From the NCBI GenBank assembly GCA_945865535.1, contig CAMBDW010000004.1, positions 50,923-114,922 of the forward strand: a stretch of 64,000 nucleotides of DNA. Direction: 5' to 3'. A model generated the notes under the pieces. The model had not been told where the DNA came from, made no database searches, and was given only the letters and a program-made list of their open reading frames with translations. Source of the stretch: Chryseobacterium gleum (GTDB lineage: Bacteria; Bacteroidota; Bacteroidia; Flavobacteriales; BACL11). The position numbers and the translations under genes were made by a program. This document shows, in pieces, positions 1-8,282 of the stretch; within the stretch, counting starts at the first letter, position 1, and each line of letters starts with the position of its first letter.

Positions 1-639
1 AATTCCATTATCTGCATTGTTATAGCTATTAAAAAAATTAGACAAAACTTCAGTTTCTTTAAAATTTTCTGATAATAAATCCACAAAAGTTACATTATCT
101 AACACACCTTTTGGATCCCAAAGTGATTTTTGAACCATATAAAGTTCAGAGAAAATATACTTATTCTCCCAATGTATTTTTTGAGCATGCATGGTAAATT
201 TCATTGGATTTGTAGGATCTATTTCAATACTTTTAATTACAGTAGAATAATTGCTTCTTATTTGTGCGTTATCAGTAAGAGGGCAAAGCATTAATTTTAC
301 CGAAAATGCAACATCTTCAGCAGTTAATTCTGATCCATCATCCCACAAAACACCTTTTTTTAGTTCATAGTCAAATGATAAATTATCTTCTGATACAATA
401 GGCATTTCTTTAACTAGATCTGGAATGTAATCTAGTGTTCTTAGATCTAATTTTATGAGTGTTTTCTGTGTGTAATTAAATATATAACTTCTCATAACAG
501 AGTTGTCATTAAAAGGGTGCAATCCATCAGGCTGAGCTGTCAAATGGGCAATAACGGTGTTTTGTGAGAGATCTCTTTTTTTAACGCAAGAAGTTAATAT
601 AGCTGATATAAAGAGTGTTAACAATATTTTTTTAGTCAT
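1..639 (-). CDS. Partial ABC-type oligopeptide-binding lipoprotein (SBP family 5), N-terminal part
   Basis: The frame stays open for 213 codons and runs off the left edge. It starts at an ATG (637-639) with a lipoprotein signal: two Lys, a hydrophobic stretch and a lipobox ending TSC, so the mature protein should be anchored through Cys. The segments AQPDGLHPFND and LKKGVLWDDGSELTAEDVAF are typical of family 5 solute-binding proteins (DppA/OppA/NikA type), which bind peptides or similar solutes. A TATATTTG box lies just upstream (660-667). No permease or ATPase is visible, though the left side is cut off. A related full-length gene lies at 12233-13798. The family call is firm; the substrate is unknown. 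Confidence 0.85.
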   Translation of the reverse strand, partial: MTKKILLTLFISAILTSCVKKRDLSQNTVIAHLTAQPDGLHPFNDNSVMRSYIFNYTQKTLIKLDLRTLDYIPDLVKEMPIVSEDNLSFDYELKKGVLWDDGSELTAEDVAFSVKLMLCPLTDNAQIRSNYSTVIKSIEIDPTNPMKFTMHAQKIHWENKYIFSELYMVQKSLWDPKGVLDNVTFVDLLSENFKETEVLSNFFNSYNNADNGI

Positions 640-659
640 AATCTAATTTAATAGGTCTG

Positions 660-667
660 CAAATATA
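660..667 (-). promoter_or_regulatory. Putative -7 box (TATATTTG) of the binding-protein gene
   Basis: On the minus strand this reads TATATTTG, matching the Bacteroidota consensus TAnnTTTG. It lies 20 bases before the ATG at 639. No well-spaced -33 TTG was seen. Confidence 0.5.
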
Positions 668-722
668 ACATTTGACCCAAATAAATTAGCATATTACATT
701 TCAAATAAATTTAAAATTTTGT

Positions 723-752
723 TTGCTACAAATTGAGATTAGTATACATTTG
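723..752 (+). promoter_or_regulatory. Promoter of tRNA-Ser(GCT): TTG-N19-TACATTTG
   Basis: A TTG at 723-725 is followed after 19 bases by TACATTTG at 745-752. This fits the Bacteroidota primary sigma consensus TTG-N17-23-TAnnTTTG. The tRNA begins 38 bases downstream. Confidence 0.75.
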
Positions 753-790
753 CAACCCTAAAAAAATAGTTCATAAAAGATTTTAAAATT

Positions 791-879
791 GGAGAGGTGC
801 CTGAGAGGCCGAAAGGACTTGTTTGCTAAACAAGCGTACCCCTAACGGGGTACCCGGGGTTCGAATCCCCGTCTCTCCG
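791..879 (+). tRNA. tRNA-Ser (anticodon GCT)
   Basis: A cloverleaf of 89 bases with a long variable arm, as expected for a class II tRNA. The acceptor GGAGAGG pairs with TCTCTCC (one G-T). The anticodon stem CTTGT/ACAAG encloses loop TTGCTAA with anticodon GCT, which reads AGC/AGU Ser codons. The T arm is CGGGG-TTCGAAT-CCCCG and the discriminator is G at 879. A CCA end is not clearly encoded (GCA follows). It has its own promoter and a downstream inverted repeat. Confidence 0.97.
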
Positions 880-885
880 CAAAAT

Positions 886-922
886 AAAAAAGTTTTTTGG
901 TTTTGATGTACAAAACTTTTTT
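886..922 (+). terminator. Terminator-like inverted repeat between tRNA-Ser and tRNA-Pro
   Basis: An 11-base perfect inverted repeat, AAAAAAGTTTT (886-896) and AAAACTTTTTT (912-922), with a 15-base loop and a T-rich 3' side. It would end tRNA-Ser transcription. The stem is AT-rich, so it may be weak. Confidence 0.5.
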
Positions 923-929
923 AGATTTG
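897..929 (+). promoter_or_regulatory. Promoter of tRNA-Pro: TTG-N22-TAGATTTG
   Basis: TTG at 897-899 and TAGATTTG at 922-929 are spaced by 22 bases, within the Bacteroidota consensus. The -7 box lies 12 bases before the tRNA and overlaps the end of the upstream inverted repeat, so one tRNA's terminator and the next one's promoter are interleaved. Confidence 0.7.
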
Positions 930-941
930 CAAACCTTTTTT

Positions 942-1015
942 CGGGGTATAGCGTAGCCCGGTATCGCGCCTGCTTTGGGAGCAGGAGGTCGCAAGTTCGA
1001 ATCTTGCTACCCCGA
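942..1015 (+). tRNA. tRNA-Pro (anticodon TGG)
   Basis: A 74-base cloverleaf. The acceptor CGGGGTA pairs with TACCCCG (1008-1014), with discriminator A at 1015. The anticodon stem CCTGC/GCAGG encloses loop TTTGGGA with anticodon TGG for Pro. The T arm is GCAAG-TTCGAAT-CTTGC. The 3' CCA is not encoded (CTT follows). Confidence 0.97.
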
Positions 1016-1024
1016 CTTAAAAAT

Positions 1025-1052
1025 AAAAACCCTACTGAGAAGTGGGTTTTTT
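1025..1052. terminator. Rho-independent terminator, probably bidirectional
   Basis: The stem AAAAACCC, bulge T, ACT, loop GAGA, AGT, GGGTTTTTT fits an intrinsic terminator after tRNA-Pro. A-rich and T-rich flanks on both sides let it also end transcription of the convergent urocanase gene. Confidence 0.75.
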
Positions 1053-1122
1053 ATTAAAGACCTTGCAGTCTTTTGTTTTGAATTTTAGTAGTAAGATTTA
1101 ATAAACTAAAGACTTTTTCAAT

Positions 1123-3126
1123 TTAAAATTCCAAATTATTAATTAAATCATCATCTGTAATATTTGGCATAGTGACTTTTAGATTAGGATTCATTTGCAT
1201 TGCTCTTTTTATAGCAAAGTTAGCTTCTTTGTTTCGTGCCCAACTTCTTCTAGAAATTCCATTATTTACATCCCAAAATAACATGGATTTTAATCTTCTT
1301 TCTGAATCAGCAGAACCATCTAATAACATACCAAAACCACCATTAATTACTTCACCCCAACCAACGCCACCTCCATTGTGTATAGACACCCAAGTGGCCC
1401 CTCTAAAACTATCGCCTATCACATTTTGAATTGCCATATCAGCAGTAAATTGTGAGCCATCATAAATATTGGAAGTTTCTCGATAAGGAGAGTCAGTACC
1501 AGATACATCATGATGATCACGGCCCAAAACAACTGGAGCAGAAAGTGTACCATCAAAAACAGCATTATTAAAAGCTTCAGCAATTCTCATTCTTCCTTCA
1601 GCATCTGCATATAAAATACGAGCCTGTGAACCAACTACCATCTTATTTTCTCCAGCAGCTTTTATCCAATTGATATTATCACTCATCTGTAATTTAATTT
1701 CAGAAGGGGAATCTTTCATCAGTTCTTCTAAAACGCTACATGCAATTTTATCTGTAATTGCCAAGTCTTTTGGGTCGTTGGAGGCGCAAACCCATCTAAA
1801 AGGACCAAAGCCATAGTCAAAACACATAGGACCCATAATATCTTGTACATAAGATGGATATTTGAAATCTCCTTTAGCATTTAAGATAGCAGCACCTGCA
1901 CGACTAGATTCTAGTAAAAAAGCATTTCCGTAATCAAAAAAGTACATTCCTTTTGCAGTAAGTGTATTGATGGCATTTGTGTGACGAATCAATGTTTTTT
2001 GAACTTCTTTCTTAAATTGCTCAGGATTTTTAATCATCATCTCATTTGCCGTCTCATAAGACATTCCAATAGGGTAGTAGCCACCTGCCCAAGGATTGTG
2101 CAATGAAGTTTGATCAGAACCAATTTCAATATGAATATTACGCTCAACTATTCTTTCCCAGAGCTCAACAATATTGCCATCATAAGCTAATGAAACAGCC
2201 TCTTTTTGTTCTCTCGCAATAATCGCTCTATCTAGTAATTCATCTAGATTTGTAAAAACTTCATCTACCCAGCCTTGGTCCTGTCTTTTGTAAGTTGCTT
2301 GAGGATTAATTTCTGCAACTATACAAACTCCTTTAGCAATGACTCCAGCTTTAGCTTGAGCACCACTCATTCCCCCAAGCCCTGAAGTAACGAATATCTT
2401 TCCACTTAAATCTTCTGCTTTTGGATCAATTTTTCGGGCTGCATTCAGCACAGTAATCGTTGTTCCGTGTACAATTCCTTGAGGTCCAATATACATGAAG
2501 GAACCTGCCGTCATTTGTCCGTATTGAGTAACTCCCAAAGCATTAAATTTTTCCCAATCATCCGCTTTAGAATAGTTAGGAATCATCATTCCATTGGTTA
2601 CAACAACTCTAGGAGCATCTTTATGTGAAGGAAATAATCCCATTGGATGACCTGAATAAATTGCTAGGGTTTGTTCATCAGTCATTTCTGCTAAAAACTG
2701 CATGCATAGTAAATACTGGGCCCAGTTTTGAAATACAGATCCATTTCCACCATATGTTATCAATTCCTGAGGATGCTGTGCAATGGCATCATCTAGGTTA
2801 TTGGAGAGCATTAATTGAATAGCTGCTGCTTGTTTGCTTTTATGTGGAAAATCTTCTAAGTGCCTTGCTTTTATCTCATAATCAGGCATAAAACGATACA
2901 TATAGATTCTTCCGTAAGTTTTTAGTTCTTCAGCAAACTCAGGAGCTAGAGTAGGGTGCATGTGCTCAGGAAAATAACGCAACCCATTACGAATGGCTAG
3001 TCTTTTTTCTTCCTTTGTAAGAATATCTTTACGTTTAGGAGCATGACTGATTTTTGGGTTTCTATTTTTTTTAGCAGGCAGTTCTGAAGGAATTCCTTGC
3101 AAAATAGTTTTTTTAAGATCTGTCAT
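1123..3126 (-). CDS. hutU: Urocanate hydratase (urocanase), long Bacteroidota form
   Basis: Urocanase converts urocanate to 4-imidazolone-5-propionate in histidine breakdown, using tightly bound NAD+. The product is 667 residues, longer than the roughly 550-residue Bacillus or Pseudomonas enzyme, as in many Bacteroidota. Family blocks visible include TYGGNGSVFQNWAQYL, VTNGMMIPNY, VTSGLGGMSGAQAKA (NAD-binding Gly-rich), SLHNPWAGGYYPIG and GRDHHDVSGTDSPYRETSN near the C terminus. The start ATG (3124-3126) overlaps the 3' end of the small upstream gene by 14 bases, so the two are probably co-transcribed. No other hut gene (hutH, hutI, hutG) is in the window. Confidence 0.96.
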   Translation of the reverse strand: MTDLKKTILQGIPSELPAKKNRNPKISHAPKRKDILTKEEKRLAIRNGLRYFPEHMHPTLAPEFAEELKTYGRIYMYRFMPDYEIKARHLEDFPHKSKQAAAIQLMLSNNLDDAIAQHPQELITYGGNGSVFQNWAQYLLCMQFLAEMTDEQTLAIYSGHPMGLFPSHKDAPRVVVTNGMMIPNYSKADDWEKFNALGVTQYGQMTAGSFMYIGPQGIVHGTTITVLNAARKIDPKAEDLSGKIFVTSGLGGMSGAQAKAGVIAKGVCIVAEINPQATYKRQDQGWVDEVFTNLDELLDRAIIAREQKEAVSLAYDGNIVELWERIVERNIHIEIGSDQTSLHNPWAGGYYPIGMSYETANEMMIKNPEQFKKEVQKTLIRHTNAINTLTAKGMYFFDYGNAFLLESSRAGAAILNAKGDFKYPSYVQDIMGPMCFDYGFGPFRWVCASNDPKDLAITDKIACSVLEELMKDSPSEIKLQMSDNINWIKAAGENKMVVGSQARILYADAEGRMRIAEAFNNAVFDGTLSAPVVLGRDHHDVSGTDSPYRETSNIYDGSQFTADMAIQNVIGDSFRGATWVSIHNGGGVGWGEVINGGFGMLLDGSADSERRLKSMLFWDVNNGISRRSWARNKEANFAIKRAMQMNPNLKVTMPNITDDDLINNLEF

Positions 3127-3289
3127 TTTCTTTTTTCTTTACTTCTTTTTTAAAAGGACAATGTTTGCAATTGTTGTTGCAACAATATCCTCTTTTTAAA
3201 TGATATTTTTCGGTAAAAATAATATAGCCTTCTTTAGCATAGTAATAATCTTCTTTATCTAGCTGGTCTAATTTTGAAAATTCTTTCAT
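3113..3289 (-). CDS. Small Cys-rich DUF5522-type protein
   Basis: A 58-residue protein starting at the ATG at 3287-3289. A longer 74-residue reading is possible, but it would run past the divergent gene's start and has no better signal. The core RGYCCNNNCKHCPFKK, with four Cys in a CC-x3-C-x2-C arrangement, is typical of the DUF5522 family and suggests metal binding, though this is unproven. It overlaps hutU by 14 bases and lies upstream in the same direction, so it likely shares the transcript. Function is unknown. Confidence 0.75.
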   Translation of the reverse strand: MKEFSKLDQLDKEDYYYAKEGYIIFTEKYHLKRGYCCNNNCKHCPFKKEVKKKENDRS

Positions 3290-3306
3290 TGGCTGTGCTA
3301 AATTAC

Positions 3307-3314
3307 GATATTTG
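3307..3314 (+). promoter_or_regulatory. Putative leaderless -7 box (GATATTTG, one mismatch)
   Basis: GATATTTG differs from TAnnTTTG at one position and ends 5 bases before the ATG at 3320. The spacing matches the other leaderless-type promoters in this window. Confidence 0.35.
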
Positions 3315-3319
3315 CACAA

Positions 3320-4207
3320 ATGAAAATAAAAACTCAAGAAATATCCTTTTCGCTTTTAAAACAGAAGGAAATTCGACTTTTCATTAAAAGAATTGATCAA
3401 ATTCATAAGCATATTTCTGGCAATAAATGGTTTAAATTAAAATACAATTTAATTGAAGCAAAAAGGCAAGGAGCTCAATCAATATTGACTTTTGGTGGGG
3501 CTTATTCCAATCATATTGCAGCAACTGCTTTTCTAGCAAAAGAAAATGGATTTACTAGCATTGGAATTATAAGAGGAGAGGAGCATTTGTGTTTAAATCC
3601 GACACTTGATTTTGCAATAGAGCAAGGTATGAAAATTCATTATGTAAGTAGAAGTGATTATCGATTAAAACATACTGTTCATTTTTTAGAAAAGCTAAAA
3701 ATACGATTTGGTGATTTCTATTTAATCCCAGAAGGAGGTACAAATGAGTTGGCTATAAAAGGGGCTGCTGAAATGTTAGATAAAAATGATACTCAAGATT
3801 TTATTTGTTGCGCTGTTGGAACAGGGGGTACCATTGCAGGAATTATTAATGCAACAAATGAGTATCAAGAGGTAATTGGTTTTCCTTCAATAAAAGGGTT
3901 TTCTCAATTAGAAAAAAATACAGAAAGTTGGGTAAATAAAAAGAATTTTAAATTTATAAATGATTATTATTGTGATGGTTATGCTAAACTAACTAACCAG
4001 TTAATTGAGTTTATGAATAATTTCTTTAAAACTCAAAATATTCCATTGGATGCAATATACACTGGAAAAATGATGCTTGGAATTATGGATTTAGTAGCCA
4101 AAGATTATTTCCCAAAAGGAAGTAGTATTTTAGCTATTCACACAGGAGGTTTGCAAGGAAACAAAGGAATGAATCAGAGATTCGAATGTAATTTTCCTAC
4201 AAATTAA
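3320..4207 (+). CDS. PLP-dependent deaminase, ACC deaminase / D-cysteine desulfhydrase family
   Basis: A 295-residue fold-type II PLP enzyme. The PLP lysine is K36 in ISGNKWFKL. GGAYSNHIAATA is the phosphate- and substrate-loop motif of this family, PEGGTNELAIKGAAEM follows, and AVGTGGTIAGI is the Gly-rich PLP-phosphate loop. Relatives deaminate 1-aminocyclopropane-1-carboxylate or desulfurate D-cysteine. The protein is about 40 residues shorter than classical AcdS, so a D-cysteine desulfhydrase-like role is equally possible; sequence reading cannot decide. It stands alone, divergent from the DUF5522-hutU pair, with a cell-wall hydrolase gene 12 bases downstream. Confidence 0.85.
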   Translation: MKIKTQEISFSLLKQKEIRLFIKRIDQIHKHISGNKWFKLKYNLIEAKRQGAQSILTFGGAYSNHIAATAFLAKENGFTSIGIIRGEEHLCLNPTLDFAIEQGMKIHYVSRSDYRLKHTVHFLEKLKIRFGDFYLIPEGGTNELAIKGAAEMLDKNDTQDFICCAVGTGGTIAGIINATNEYQEVIGFPSIKGFSQLEKNTESWVNKKNFKFINDYYCDGYAKLTNQLIEFMNNFFKTQNIPLDAIYTGKMMLGIMDLVAKDYFPKGSSILAIHTGGLQGNKGMNQRFECNFPTN

Positions 4208-4215
4208 TATCTTTG
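4208..4215 (+). promoter_or_regulatory. Leaderless-type -7 box TATCTTTG
   Basis: A perfect TAnnTTTG match ending 4 bases before the ATG at 4220, at the very end of the previous gene. It predicts transcription starting at or beside the start codon. No -33 TTG at normal spacing was seen. Confidence 0.6.
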
Positions 4216-4219
4216 AGAA

Positions 4220-5071
4220 ATGCAAAAATCACTATCTCTTTCTATTATTCTCCTTTGCTTTTTATTTACAAAAGCTCAAACTAAAACAGAAGCATACATT
4301 GTAAAATATAGTAGTATTGCTATTGAAGAAATGAATAGACATAATATTCCTGCCTCTATTACTTTAGCCCAAGGTATTTTGGAAAGTGGATCTGGAGAGA
4401 GTCGTTTGGCTACTGAAGGAAATAATCATTTTGGAATTAAGTGTCAGGATAATTGGAATGGAGAAACTATTATTGAAGATGATGATGAAAAAGGAGAGTG
4501 TTTCAGAAAATATTCAAAAGCTATTGATTCGTATAGAGATCACTCGATTTTTTTGACACAAAGAGAACGTTATCTATTTTTATTTGAATACAAAAATACA
4601 GAATATAAAAAGTGGGCAGAAGGACTCAAAAAAGCTGGATATGCTACCAATCCGGAATACCCAAATTTATTGATAAATTTAATTGAAAAATACGATTTAA
4701 GTAGATTTGATAATGAGAAAGTTCAGCAAAAGAATTTCTACTTTGCACATTCTTACGGATTGCCTTATTTAACAGGAGTAGGGGCTTATTATTTTAAGAA
4801 AAAATTACTATATTCTACTGAGATAAATACTTCATTTGTTTTTAGTGAAGCAAATATAGGATTTCATTACGAACTTTTAAGTAAATGCTATGCAGGAACT
4901 AATGCAGGAATCATTTATCTGCCTACTGAAAAAGATTTTATTCCTCAAATAGCAGGGGAATTAATATATAAAAACAAGGCTATTTTAATAAGAGCAGGAG
5001 TGCAATTTCCTTTAGAAACAATGGACTACAAACTGATTCCTTTTCTAAAATTAACTTATTTGCTAGATTAG
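4220..5071 (+). CDS. Secreted glucosaminidase-domain protein with beta-rich C-terminal extension
   Basis: 283 residues. Residues 1-19 form a signal peptide. Residues about 25-165 are a FlgJ/LytG-type glucosaminidase domain, with SITLAQGILESGSGESRLA (catalytic Glu region), NNHFGIKC and FRKYSKAIDSYRDHSIFL. Such domains cut N-acetylglucosaminyl bonds in peptidoglycan. Bacteroidota relatives usually end in LysM domains; here residues about 170-283 instead form alternating hydrophobic/aromatic strands resembling a short outer-membrane barrel or beta-sandwich. The stop overlaps the convergent gene's stop by a few bases. The hydrolase call is firm; the C-terminal role is unknown. Confidence 0.85.
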   Translation: MQKSLSLSIILLCFLFTKAQTKTEAYIVKYSSIAIEEMNRHNIPASITLAQGILESGSGESRLATEGNNHFGIKCQDNWNGETIIEDDDEKGECFRKYSKAIDSYRDHSIFLTQRERYLFLFEYKNTEYKKWAEGLKKAGYATNPEYPNLLINLIEKYDLSRFDNEKVQQKNFYFAHSYGLPYLTGVGAYYFKKKLLYSTEINTSFVFSEANIGFHYELLSKCYAGTNAGIIYLPTEKDFIPQIAGELIYKNKAILIRAGVQFPLETMDYKLIPFLKLTYLLD

Positions 5072-7656
5072 TCTGCTAATTCGTAATTGTAGATAATTCC
5101 GTTCTTGATATTTACAACATTCATTTTGCCATTATTGTCAATATCTGAGATATTGAAGTAACCGTCAGAAAGGATTGGGAATCCTTCTACAATTTTATTG
5201 TCTTTAATTAAATAAAGACTGGTATTTGTTGTTATTGCAATATATCCTAAGCACAAAGTAAGTGTTTTTACTGAAGCATCAAGCTCAATATTAAGTTCCT
5301 CTTTTTTTTCATCATTTATATAAAATACTGAATTTTCATTTGTAAGATAATAACCATCATTGTAAGCTAATATCTTTGAAGTAGCATTTAGTTTGGATAG
5401 CTCAAAAATTGCAGTACTTCCATTTATAAAGGCAGTCCAGAGTTTGTTTTTAGTAGTAATAGCATAAAGAGTTCCATTTTCAGAAATACTAACAGGAGTA
5501 GTAAAAGATGGGGTATTTTTAAATCCTACCTTTTCAGTTCCATTTCTAGCTAATAATGTAGTAGTACTATTATTTGTTGCATTGAGAATGTAATCATTAT
5601 CACTAACAACAAAATGTACAGGACTTTGGTTTATACGATTAGTTGTTTTTGCATACTTCCAGCCATCTAGCTTTTTTCCTTGCTTATCCAGATTGTAAAG
5701 TGTATTATCATTTCCAACAATAATTATTCTATAATCTTTATTCTTATCGTAGTCCATCAAAGAAAGTCCAATTGATGTAGAGATTGGTAAATTCTTAGGA
5801 AAACCATCAATAAATTCACCATTTCTATCCATTACATACAATTGATTTTTTGTGTTAAAGAGTACTTGAAATTTATTATTGTTATAGGAATCAATAATAT
5901 GAATTTCTCCTAAAATTTTATTGCCTATTTGTTTAACCCATAACTTATCTCCAGATGCATTTAAAGCAATAAGATTGTTTTGGTTATCCTGCACTAAAAT
6001 CATTTTTTCTTTTGTAAAATAGTTGTCAAAAAATTGAGGATTTATAATCGGACTTGTATTCAAAGCATAATCCCATTTTTCTTTTATAGCTTCTTTGTAC
6101 TCGTCATCATAAAATAAACAGAAATTATGCAACATGCCATTTTTTGTAGTATTTATTTGAAGACTAAAGGCAGTAAATTTAGCAATAGAATCAGAGTTGT
6201 GTGATAACAATTCGGTGTCAACAAAACTATTTATTAAAGTTCCTGCAGTTTTACCAGGGTTTAAATAAAGAAAGATATTAGAATTATTTAAAATATACAC
6301 GTTCAATTTTTTAAATGACGTATTGGCTGAAAGAATATTATTTGAAGTGTAATTATCAATAACATTTTCTAGTGATGCTGCCGAACTGCCAAAAATAAAA
6401 TAGTCGTTAATTGTTGTAAAAAATGGATTATTTGCTTTAAACACAGTTCCAAATAAATTAGCTGTGAGGTTATTGTCTTTAATTTTATTAATCCTGAAGT
6501 CTTTATAATCAGAAGAAGAAACAATCATTGCTTGAAGTAAAGAGCTTGCTCTAATTGATTCTTTAGTATTGAAGTAAGTGTAGCTATTGTCAACATCTAA
6601 ACTTGGAGAGGTGTTAAAAATACCTGCTTCATTATCAATCTCGCTTAAAAAATCAGTATAATTTATATTTCCCTTTTTCTCCATAACCTGTCTATTCTTA
6701 TCCCAAGTCATGAATTGATGTTTTATACGTAAAATTTCATTTTTTTTTTCATAAAGTTGCTGTTGACTATTGAATGTAATTGCAAATAATTGAGTGGTAT
6801 TTTGAGGAAGAATATCTAAGATACTCAAGTTTTGGCTCTTTTGAGTATTAAAAATATCAGTAAAGTTATGTACAGTACTATTAAAAGCACTTAAGCCACT
6901 AGCTAAAATGGCATTATCTTCAAATTTTATATCTGTAGCAGTCCACTCTGAGAAGTGAGTTAGCTTTACTGGAACAGCTGTAAAAATATTACTAAGAGTA
7001 AGTAAGCTGTTGTAATTAATCATCAAGTTAATCTCAGAAGAATTATTTATAGTACTGTAGCAATCTGAAAATAATGGATTGTTAAATAAGTTGTCAGTAT
7101 TCTCTTGAGAAGTTCTGATGGCATCTTCAAGCAACATTTTATTATCTGAGTAGAATAAGATATCATTCTTAAAACTAAAGTGTCTATTCAAAGATTTACT
7201 GAAGTAAATGGTTTGATTGTCATATTCAGATGTTGTAATGTCATTAGCAAAGAGAGCAATTATCTCTTTATTTTTCTTTAAATACTTTCTTTTAAAGGTA
7301 GTGCTATAGAGGGTAGCACTTTTTTTAGCGGTAACTTCATGAAATGATATAAAAAGACTGTTTGACTCAAAAATAGCTTGGTTATTGTTAAAAAAGATAC
7401 TTATTTCTTCAGCTTTTTTAGTAATAACTTCAACTTGTTTGATATTTTGAAGTTTGCTCCAAATATTTGATAGTTTAAGCGATTTGCTAAGGTTTTTTAC
7501 ATCATTTAATTGCATTATTACTGATGCATTTGTAGGAATAACAGTAATAGGACTTGGTGTTGAACCCGCTATTGTTTGATATTTATCTAAAAAATAAAAT
7601 ACAATAATTCCTATTAATATTATCGGTACTGAAATTTTAAGAATTTTTTTAAACAT
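5068..7656 (-). CDS. Large membrane-anchored protein with C-terminal propeller-like region, unknown function
   Basis: 862 residues. A single N-terminal hydrophobic segment (about residues 7-23) acts as a signal anchor. Residues about 30-540 are a divergent region rich in Asn, Ser and Thr with no motif I recognise. Residues about 550-860 contain repeated strands of the type GDKLWVKQIG, YVMDRNGEFIDGFPKN and LYNLDKQGKKLDGW, like PQQ or WD-type beta-propeller blades. The topology suggests an inner-membrane anchor with a periplasmic domain. It lies 29 bases downstream of rnhB, with its own -7 box between. I do not recognise the family. Confidence 0.8.
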   Translation of the reverse strand: MFKKILKISVPIILIGIIVFYFLDKYQTIAGSTPSPITVIPTNASVIMQLNDVKNLSKSLKLSNIWSKLQNIKQVEVITKKAEEISIFFNNNQAIFESNSLFISFHEVTAKKSATLYSTTFKRKYLKKNKEIIALFANDITTSEYDNQTIYFSKSLNRHFSFKNDILFYSDNKMLLEDAIRTSQENTDNLFNNPLFSDCYSTINNSSEINLMINYNSLLTLSNIFTAVPVKLTHFSEWTATDIKFEDNAILASGLSAFNSTVHNFTDIFNTQKSQNLSILDILPQNTTQLFAITFNSQQQLYEKKNEILRIKHQFMTWDKNRQVMEKKGNINYTDFLSEIDNEAGIFNTSPSLDVDNSYTYFNTKESIRASSLLQAMIVSSSDYKDFRINKIKDNNLTANLFGTVFKANNPFFTTINDYFIFGSSAASLENVIDNYTSNNILSANTSFKKLNVYILNNSNIFLYLNPGKTAGTLINSFVDTELLSHNSDSIAKFTAFSLQINTTKNGMLHNFCLFYDDEYKEAIKEKWDYALNTSPIINPQFFDNYFTKEKMILVQDNQNNLIALNASGDKLWVKQIGNKILGEIHIIDSYNNNKFQVLFNTKNQLYVMDRNGEFIDGFPKNLPISTSIGLSLMDYDKNKDYRIIIVGNDNTLYNLDKQGKKLDGWKYAKTTNRINQSPVHFVVSDNDYILNATNNSTTTLLARNGTEKVGFKNTPSFTTPVSISENGTLYAITTKNKLWTAFINGSTAIFELSKLNATSKILAYNDGYYLTNENSVFYINDEKKEELNIELDASVKTLTLCLGYIAITTNTSLYLIKDNKIVEGFPILSDGYFNISDIDNNGKMNVVNIKNGIIYNYELAD

Positions 7657-7672
7657 AAATAGGCATTGACCA

Positions 7673-7680
7673 CAAAATTA
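7673..7680 (-). promoter_or_regulatory. Putative -7 box TAATTTTG for the 862-residue protein gene
   Basis: The minus strand reads TAATTTTG, matching TAnnTTTG, 16 bases before the ATG at 7656. No spaced -33 TTG was found. Confidence 0.45.
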
Positions 7681-7685
7681 AAAAT

Positions 7686-8282
7686 TTATAACTCTAAACT
7701 TAGCTGAGAAGGAAGTAGTTGAAAACTTTTTCGGTGATGTTTTGAAATACCGATCTTTTTAATTGCATTTCTGTGCAGTTTTGTTGGATATCCTTTATTC
7801 TTTTTCCAGTTATAATCTGGGAATTCAACAGCTAATTTTTTCATGATATCATCACGATAAGTTTTGGCTAAAACAGAGGCAGCAGCTATTACTAAATATT
7901 TACCATCACCTTTAATGATACATTCATGATTAATACCTTGATAGGGATTAAATCGATTACCATCAATGATTAGAAATTCAGGCTCGAAATATAACTTCTT
8001 AATTGCTCTATGCATTGCTAAAAAAGAAGCATTTAGAATGTTTATTTTGTCAATTTCTGCTGGTGAAACTATGCCTATTGCCCAACATGTTGCTTGCTTT
8101 TCAATAACTTTTCTTAGTAAATCTCTTTTCTTTTCTGATAATAACTTACTGTCATTCAGCATTTTGTTTTTAAAATTATTTGGTAAGATTACGGCTGCAG
8201 CAACAACAGGACCCGCTAAGCAGCCTCTTCCCGCTTCATCACATCCGGCAATAAGCTTATTTAAAGGATAGTGTTTTAACAT
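7686..8282 (-). CDS. rnhB: Ribonuclease HII
   Basis: RNase HII cuts the RNA strand of RNA-DNA hybrids and removes misincorporated ribonucleotides. The 198-residue length is normal. The N-terminal [18 protein letters not shown] carries the acidic D-E pair of the active site. FLIIDGN supplies another catalytic Asp, and [12 protein letters not shown] is the conserved C-terminal block. The start codon directly abuts the stop of the upstream gene (8283), indicating a two-gene transcript. Confidence 0.97.
   Translation of the reverse strand: MLKHYPLNKLIAGCDEAGRGCLAGPVVAAAVILPNNFKNKMLNDSKLLSEKKRDLLRKVIEKQATCWAIGIVSPAEIDKINILNASFLAMHRAIKKLYFEPEFLIIDGNRFNPYQGINHECIIKGDGKYLVIAAASVLAKTYRDDIMKKLAVEFPDYNWKKNKGYPTKLHRNAIKKIGISKHHRKSFQLLPSQLSLEL

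Noticed and set aside
3290..3337. A longer start for the DUF5522 protein
   Set aside because: The extra 16 residues overlap the divergent gene's start and promoter and have no conserved sequence; the ATG at 3289 gives the usual family length.
5068..5071. Overlapping stop codons of the convergent glucosaminidase and 862-residue protein genes
   Set aside because: A four-base convergent overlap is common in compact AT-rich genomes and needs no special explanation.
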